This document shows, piece by piece, positions 57,164 through 64,000 of a stretch of DNA of 64,000 bases. Numbering within the stretch: position 1 is the stretch's first letter; each line of letters starts with the position of its first letter. A model generated the notes under the pieces. It saw nothing but the letters and a program-made list of their open reading frames with translations. It ran no database searches and was not told the DNA's origin. The position numbers and the translations under genes are program-made. The DNA is taken from positions 1 to 64,000 of the forward strand of contig JBDOQK010000041.1 in assembly GCA_040437565.1 (NCBI GenBank). Direction: 5' to 3'. Source of the DNA: Albugo candida. Its lineage: Eukaryota > Oomycota > Peronosporomycetes > Albuginales.

Positions 57164-60100
57164 TTAACGTGCGCGTTTATAGCCTTTTCTTGGCCGTGAT
57201 TGTTGATGAGAATATCTCAACGCCCTTTTCTTTCTCGGTTTTGTAGATGTGTTGACTCCTACGTTCCAATCGTCATCATCATCAAAGTCTTCGAAACTCT
57301 CCGATGAGCTGCTATCACTGCTTTCATCATCCCAGCTAACTTCTTCCACTTCTTCACTTGTGCTACACTGAGAATCATGCGCAATGGATCGCAAGCTTTT
57401 CTTTGCATTTTTAGTTGGATGCCCTGTTTCGTTGGCGGAGTCTGCATGACGGCGCTTTCGCTTTGACTGCACATTTTCATCCACGAGATCAGACAATATT
57501 TTGAGAGTTGCTTGTTGCAATTCCATTGCAAATATTCCGATATCTGATGAAACACCATTGTACTCGATCGCGTTTTGGAAAACTTGACAAAGGTCATTCT
57601 ATGTGGAGAGAAACGTTGGAGTCTGGTTATCAAAGCAATAGGAGTAGCATGCAATACCAGATAAGAGGAGAAGGTCCGATACGAGCTGATTCTGTCCAGC
57701 ATTGTTCCAAAGTCCATCGGATCTTTGATGCGCTTTGAGTATCCTGGAGCAATGTCATCTGTCACCGGAGCGGCAAATATGTTAAACTGGTCGGCAGCCA
57801 TCAGTGCTTCATGCAGATCGTTCAGCAATACTTGTAAATCCTCGAAATTCTTCGTGCTCACGAAATCGCGTTGACTTGTCGTCAATTTCTGCCAAAATTC
57901 TTCCAATGATAAAGCTCTATTATGCTCCTGCTCGAGATTGGTATCATCATTCGCCTCCTCTGTATGCGAATTCTGCGCGAATGGAACGGCTTCTTCCGCA
58001 CAGAAGCTTGCTTGATCGGCATCCAGTTCCGGATGACTACTGCGCAAGTTCCCGGACACGTTGGAAGCATTCCTTGCTTCTTCCCCCGCATCAAACTCGC
58101 GGTCAGGTTGTTGTGCGTCGTTGGTAGTTGGTATTTCATCATGGACCAAGGTCCTCTCGATTGTTGGCCGTATCATCAAGCTTGGATCCGATCCAGGGAG
58201 TAGGTAATGCGGAAAACACCGCTGAATATGAGCTGACAAAGTGTTACATATGGTCCTCGCATTCTGCGCTATGGTGCTACTGTCCACGTTGTAGAGTTCA
58301 CAGTTGCTCGTCAATAACTTGGCATCAGCAAGGAGAGCCTCCGCCTGCCGATAATAACCAAGTCGAATGCGCTCTCGAATCTGAGTGAGATTGATCGGAT
58401 TAGCTATTGTGATCAGATAATCCAAGAAAGATTCATCAACCGCATCGACAAAGTCGCGAGAAATTGATAGTTCCATAATATTATTGATCTCTGAAAGTAA
58501 TGCAAGCCGCACGGTACCATCGAGTCGTCTAGAACGAAAGAGTACAGACTCTTCCCTTTCATAATCTCTCCTCTGTTTGTCTTCCCGACGTCGTGTGTCT
58601 AGAGGTTCCAGCTCCCACGGGCTCACAAAACATTCCCCATTGTCGCCATCATCCCAACTCACTTTTATGCATTCATACGATGAGCACGAAATCCCTTCAG
58701 CGGTGCTTTTGTGTACGTTAATCGCAGAGATAGTGCCACAAGAAAGCTTTGACTCGATTTCCATTCCATACTTATCCAGAAGAACAAACGGAGTCTCAAC
58801 GCGGTCTCCAAGCTTCCATTTATGATTGACACCATTCATGTACTGGTAATCCAGGATTAGAAAATTAGCCACATCGTGAGAGTGATACTGCAGCTTGAAT
58901 TGGAAGTGCCGGGTAGTATCGTTTAGACACGTTTGGAGATTCTCGTCCACACTTTGGAAGGTCCTAAAGTAAGACGCAAAGTCTTGATCCAGAGCTTCCA
59001 TTTGATATCTTCCATTTGTATCCCATCCTCGGTTCGATTCTTCCAAGCTTGTAGAAATACGTGACGTTGGAACAGCCAAAACAGAAAGTGTAAGCTCACA
59101 TCGAATAGTTTGAGTCTGGTCGTATTCCTCAATTGCTGGGAAGACGTAGTCAATGTTGATCACTTTGCATCTGACCGCGAAATGACACGCTATACGAGGG
59201 GAAATAGGATTACGATCGTTCCCCGAGCTAAAACATCGGAGATAGGCTTGATGTCCCTGTGGAAAATAGACGACAAAGTCCCCAACCTGCGGGACATATT
59301 GTTGTTTCCCTGATAAATCCACTTGCTGTAGCCATTCTCGATGAAATTGTAGACCAAAGCGTTTAGAAACCGATTCCGCTTGGACTGTTAGTCGTGTGCT
59401 TGCACTGTTGTCGTCATGTTGCTCGTGTGATGGGCAGTAAAATTCGGTCTGATTTAGACTCCACCCACAAGTCAGAGCACATTTCCAATGATAAACACTC
59501 CGACACTCGGGTACACAGCACCCTATAGTCGCACCCTTGATGTGGCATATAGAGCACTCCAACTTTCGACCTCTTCGAATCTCTTTGGCCACGTTATACC
59601 ACAATCCGTCTCGATGAAAACACAATGGTGAGGCAATGGCACATTGCTCATGTACAAATAAACGTTGAGATCCGTTTATCAATGGATGTACGCCCATGCT
59701 CTCGCTTGGAAGCTTCATAATTCCTCCATCATCGCTATGTCCACAAAATGCACATACGATCAACGAGTCCATTGCATTAGCACTCGTATTTTGTCGACGA
59801 CGAAATATGGACTGTTCGCGATCGCTTAACATTTCGTCGTAAGTCAGCCCTTGATCAAATTCATCACGGATATTGTCTTGCATCAGCTCTTCGTCTGATT
59901 CCTCCATAGAATCCCGTGGTTGATCATAAGCAGTGATGGAAGATTCAACCGGTGTGGATGCTGTACTGGTGACATCCTGAGGACTTGAATCGATCAGTGT
60001 ATCTATTTCCGGGCCCACAGCTGTAGCCTCAACATCCCTTTGCGCTTCACTTGTATCGTTACCATCAAGAGATCGATGAGATTGATCGTGGCGACGACGA

Positions 60101-63100
60101 AGACGTAGTGAAGATCTGTTGGTTGCATCTCGTTGTTGGTCTACTCTACGATGACTTCGCAGTCGACGGTGTAGAGTTCCTTCATGAGAATGAGACGTAT
60201 CGTCCGATACGATGTCATCGCTAAGAAAATCGTCTCCATTCAATTCGCCATCCTCGTCTTCATCTTCATCCTCGACGCTTTCCACATCGCGAGAGCCTCT
60301 CTCCCGAATGCCAACTTCAAAGTCTTCATCTGTAGAGTCATCATCACTTGAGATTTCTAGCTGTAGGATTGAAGTATCTCTCTCTTCAATTGGCCGAAGA
60401 TCTCTTCCACCACGTCCAACTGTTCGTCGGTTATTAGAATGGAATCTGTGTACATTAGTCTGTCCAAAGTTTTCCAATAATGAAGTGTCACGTTCAGTTG
60501 CTCGTGAGGTCGGCAGCCTCGTCATTGCGCTCAAAGTACTGGATGAAAGGGCTTCGTTTTCGTCCGCTCGAGTGGGCATGATAGCACACGGAAAGTCTTC
60601 TTCATCCGTGTCTTCAGAGTCGACCCGGGATACACCGCATTTCAATTCTGATTCCTGAGCCTGTTTGATTCGTTCTTTTCTTTGTTCTTCGTAAGTTGTT
60701 GTCAAAACTCCACACGGTAAAAGATAAGGAGGCTGATGGGCGTACTCTATCCGATAAATGTCAACAAGAGGACCTGCTTCCATCAAAGTGGGACTGATTT
60801 GTGTTTCTCGGTCAATAACATTCATAAATCGATCCGTTTCCAAAGTCGCGTAATCGCTTTTGAAATATTGTTCCACAGGAGCCACCGCATAAGAGTCACC
60901 ACTACCAAGCCCGAAAATCAGCAAACGACCAAGACGATCCGTAAAGCAGAATCCACTTCCATCAGGTATGAATCCGCCGTCCAACAAAGGGATGCAGTCC
61001 TCGTTCATAGACGAATTTGTATATCGTTTGAGCAGCCGACCAGAAGAGATATCCCATAGACAGATACGGCCATCATACCCAGCAGTAACAGCTAATCGCC
61101 AGTCATGAGGATGCACATCCAGCGCAAAGACAGCGTTTACGTGACCATGTTGTCGAGCCGAATCCATCGCAGCAAGCGTGTGCACCTCAGTTCCTTTATT
61201 TGAGTCCCAAATTCTGATCCGCTGTTTCCAGTCTGCAGTCTCTTGATGCGTTTCAGGCTTGATGCTGTGTAATGTGATCAAGCGTTTATCGTCCTTTGTC
61301 CAGCAAAGTGTATCAACCGCTGGCGTTTTCGACCTACGGCATCGACCGGAACCATCTTGCGCTTTGTATGGCTCGTGGGTGAAAAGGACTTTGTGCGTCA
61401 GATTTGAATGTATGTTATCCGGATTGTGAAACTGGTTTGGATCATACAGCCAGATCCTTGCTGTGCCATCTTTGATAGAAGCTGTTGCTATCTGAGTCCC
61501 GTCATTGCTGAACAAAATGTTTGTAATCGGACCCGTGTGACCTCGCATGTAAGCTACCGGTTCTCCGTTTGGTAATTTTGGAACAAGATTCCCATTGATA
61601 GACCACACACTTTCACGTAATCTTTCGGGCGGTTGCAGCTGTGTCCTTGAGTTCCTTGCATCAACAGCGGAATTGGAAGGCGTAGATGTATCAAAGGCAG
61701 GTAAGATTGCTCGTCTCATAGTGATGGACTCGAATTCCGTGGAAAGAGCAGGGGTTTCGTGACGATCAGAGCCATCGTTAATCTCTTCACTTGGGGCAAG
61801 ATTTGATTGAGATGAACCAGCTTCGTCAGGTACAGGTTGTCCATGAGCATTCTCAAAACCCTGCATGGCCTCGTTTTGAATGGGAATGCTCACATTTGGA
61901 TCGGATAATACTGACACATCCCAAACTCGAGCGATGCCGTCCTGTCCGCCCGTGATGATATATTTACCGCAGCGGCTACGCATCGAAAGAATGAGAATGA
62001 TCCTATTAGAGATGCGTATTCGCTTCCACACACCTGAACGCTAGACAAAGCACTTTGTTTGAACGAGTGGAATGGTGATTGTAGTGACTAAGTGAATATA
62101 TCGGACGGAGGCTGAGACAAAAAGCGTTCATGCTTATAAGTCGTTGTGCGATCTGCTGTCTGGTCTCATACTGTCCTGCCTGCTTCGTAGGCAAATCAGG
62201 AAGTTTATAGCAAAAACATCGGCCGTCATCTGACGCGCTGAGGACAACATTCTGCCTGGGATGGAATCGAACACAATTCACAACACTAGAATGACCAATT
62301 AGCACAGCAACGGGTGCACCAGAGCCAAGTTCCCAAATCCGAATGGTCTTGTCATCTGATGAGGACGCTAACAATGTATCAGAGGAATTCACTGCAAGAT
62401 CAGTGACGTTCCCATTGTGACCACGAAGAGTATACCGCAAGTACCCAGTTTGCAAACACCATATCTTGATCAATCTATGCAGTACATTGAGCGACTCGAT
62501 GCAATTGTGTCAGGGCTTCTTCTTACCTGTCATCAGCGCCCGTGATTGCAAATTTGCCAGCATTATCATACGTCAAGCAATAAGCGGGAATTTGAAGATG
62601 GCCATTGACAACTTTAAGTCGGCGAAAACGGCTGTAGAGATGTGGTGAAAGCGCTGAGTCCATATTATTTTGGACCTTTTGCTTGCTTCCTATCTCACGA
62701 CGACAGAGACGATGTATCTGGTTATGACCGGATCGCGTATGGCTTCGGAGAAGTCGATTACGATATATAAGTTGTTCAAGTTCTCGAAACTCATTGGCCA
62801 GATTCTGCTCAGATTGACGTAGATGCAAAAGCTGCTTCATAGCCCGCACATCAGCTGCCAATTTGGTCGCTGTTGACTCTTTCTGCTCCGCTTGCTGGCC
62901 GTTCAGCGCTGTTTGTAGCTCTATAGAAAGGTCTTCAGCCGTAACTGCATTTTTGAACTGCTGCATTCCCTCAAATCGATCCAATAAACGCTGTACCAAA
63001 AGAATGGATCGACGTAACTTTCTGCCTCTAAAGTTCGTCTCTACGAGCTTTTTTGCGACTCTTTTTCGCTCCTGTACGCTAAGCGTACTTCCAGCAGCAG

Positions 63101-63670
63101 GTCTAATTGGATTCATCAAAAGAGATCGAGGCTTCATATTGATGTCGCCTTCCTTATCTATGCCAGTATCCTCCTTCCGCGCAAGCGATAATAGCTGCAC
63201 CAAATGTGTCGAAGGTAAATTTTGATGACGCAAATGATAGTCCTCATACGTCGCCCGTACACGATCTCCTTTCCACGTCAATCTATCCTTCAGTAAATGA
63301 TGTTCTTCCAGCTCTTGGATGAGTGCATTGGCAGCTTTTTCACAAGGAGTCTCATGCTTCAAGAAGTTTGCGAGCAGGAAGAGAAGCTCTATTCGGTGAA
63401 AAAGAGTATGAGAAATGTACATAGAGCTCTTGTCTGCTTCAAACTACCTGATCGGTCTACTTGATCCATATATGACTTGCCATCTGCTGTTGCCCGAGCT
63501 AGAGAGAGATCTGTTGTAGCTCCTTGGAAATCTCTAGCTGCGGTGTTGCTACATTGATTGAGAGTGCTTGATAATGAAAGGTTTTCGTCGGTTTCTGCAT
63601 GATCGTCTTGATCCATTCGACAGGAATCAATCTGTTCTTGAGCTGCCTGCGCAACCTCGGAATCATTCAT
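57164..63670 (-). CDS. BRWD/PHIP-type WD40-PHD-bromodomain protein
   Basis: This is a large chromatin reader homologous to animal PHIP and BRWD1/3. Exons on minus are 63670-63448, 63388-62527, 62474-62034, 61975-57658 and 57598-57164, with introns of 52-59 bp. Together they close at 2,092 residues. After an acidic start comes the LisH-like SELLFLLANFLKHETPCEKAA. WD40 repeats follow (RLIKIW, LRGHNGNVTDLAVN, ASSSDDKTIRIWELG, TGGQDGIARVWDV and more, to about residue 870). Next are an acidic Arg/Ser/Asp linker and an extended PHD (about 1250-1358, CAFCGHSDDGG to YCPSHEQH). A crypto-Tudor-like start (YVPQVGDFVVYFPQGHQAYL, about 1400) precedes two bromodomains (about 1665-1760 and 1890-1985) and a basic/acidic tail. 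The extended PHD is unusual compared with animal homologues. Confidence 0.93.
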
Positions 63671-63741
63671 CTTCTTTTGAAAACAAAACGGACATAGACC
63701 GAACTTAAGAAACAGAGACCGAACTTATCGATGCTACCAAA
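63671..63741. promoter_or_regulatory. Very short divergent promoter (71 bp)
   Basis: Only 71 bp separate the ATG of the BRWD/PHIP-like gene (63670, minus) from the ATG of the next gene (63742, plus). AGACCGAACTTA occurs twice as a direct repeat, at 63696-63707 and 63716-63727. A shared promoter element is inferred. Confidence 0.55.
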
Positions 63742-64000
63742 ATGTTGCGTCCCGCTCCTCGACGCGGCAATGAGCCCGTCACCTGCAGCGAGCCAGAAGC
63801 TTATATGAACGCTAGTGTGTCAACGAAGGGAGCACAATCCACCGGTGAACTGGATGTTGAGGATAGGAGTATATCAGTAGCGATGCTGGATACACATACT
63901 GATGAATTGACAAAATCTTTGGAGTCAGATTGGATTCATAATCCATCCAGATTTTTATGGCTGTTGTTATTCTCAGCGATCGCGGAATGTGTCACGACAT
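63742..64000 (+). CDS. Partial gene, N-terminus of a probable membrane protein
   Basis: An open frame starts at the ATG 63742 and runs off the window after 86 codons without a stop. The first 60 residues are polar (MLRPAPRRGNEPVTCSEPEA ... EDRSISVAMLD). They are followed by DWIHNPSRFLWLLLFSAIAE, which looks like the beginning of a first membrane helix. I do not recognise the family; a multi-pass transporter is one possibility. A second ATG (63731) lies in another frame that closes after about 18 codons. Confidence 0.55.
   Translation, partial: MLRPAPRRGNEPVTCSEPEAYMNASVSTKGAQSTGELDVEDRSISVAMLDTHTDELTKSLESDWIHNPSRFLWLLLFSAIAECVTT

Overview
The window looks like part of an oomycete (Peronosporomycete) genome, perhaps from the white-rust group (Albuginales). 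This is an inference. The host genes are short and closely packed, with introns of about 47-64 bp. Families include a FYVE/GAF protein, an AP-4 epsilon subunit, an MFSD12-like carrier and a BRWD/PHIP-type chromatin reader. They sit beside Copia, MULE, Tc1-like and LINE elements. The sequence is a draft scaffold with 13 runs of exactly 100 N.

Layout. 1-4258 holds only element debris: a MULE transposase remnant and a LINE 3' end. 4259-19599 is gene-rich: ribosomal protein uL22 (L17), AP-4 epsilon, complex I LYR subunit NDUFA6, a FYVE-GAF protein, a TVP38/TMEM64-type membrane protein, a MAP2K-like kinase and an MFSD12-like carrier. 19600-23546 shows no gene I can support. 23547-41002 is a transposon island with four Copia-type LTR fossils (A, B and C on minus, D on plus). 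Element A carries an 83-bp unit in eight tandem copies. 43556-47158 is katanin p80 on minus. 48934-56830 is a second element cluster: a TA-flanked DDE transposon, a Tc1-like element lying inside an inverted array of about 42-bp repeats, a MULE and a LINE. 57164-63670 is a five-exon BRWD/PHIP homologue of about 2,092 residues, divergent from a gene that runs off the window end.

Assembly. Eight of the 13 N-gaps are bounded by direct copies of the same sequence, 18 to 1,718 bp long. When each pair is counted once, the coding lengths of the kinase, the carrier and katanin p80 each close as whole codons. These duplications are therefore best read as unmerged contig ends, not biology. One pair, in the kinase, differs by a 10-bp inversion between 8-bp inverted repeats.

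The host genes do not form a pathway. They are ordinary eukaryotic housekeeping and regulatory genes: translation, vesicle coats, respiration, phosphoinositide binding, signalling, membrane transport, microtubule severing and chromatin reading. I found no convincing new multi-gene system. The most unusual items are the inverted repeat array around the Tc1-like element, the extended PHD in the BRWD homologue, the kinase micro-inversion, and an in-frame stop or very weak intron in katanin p80.
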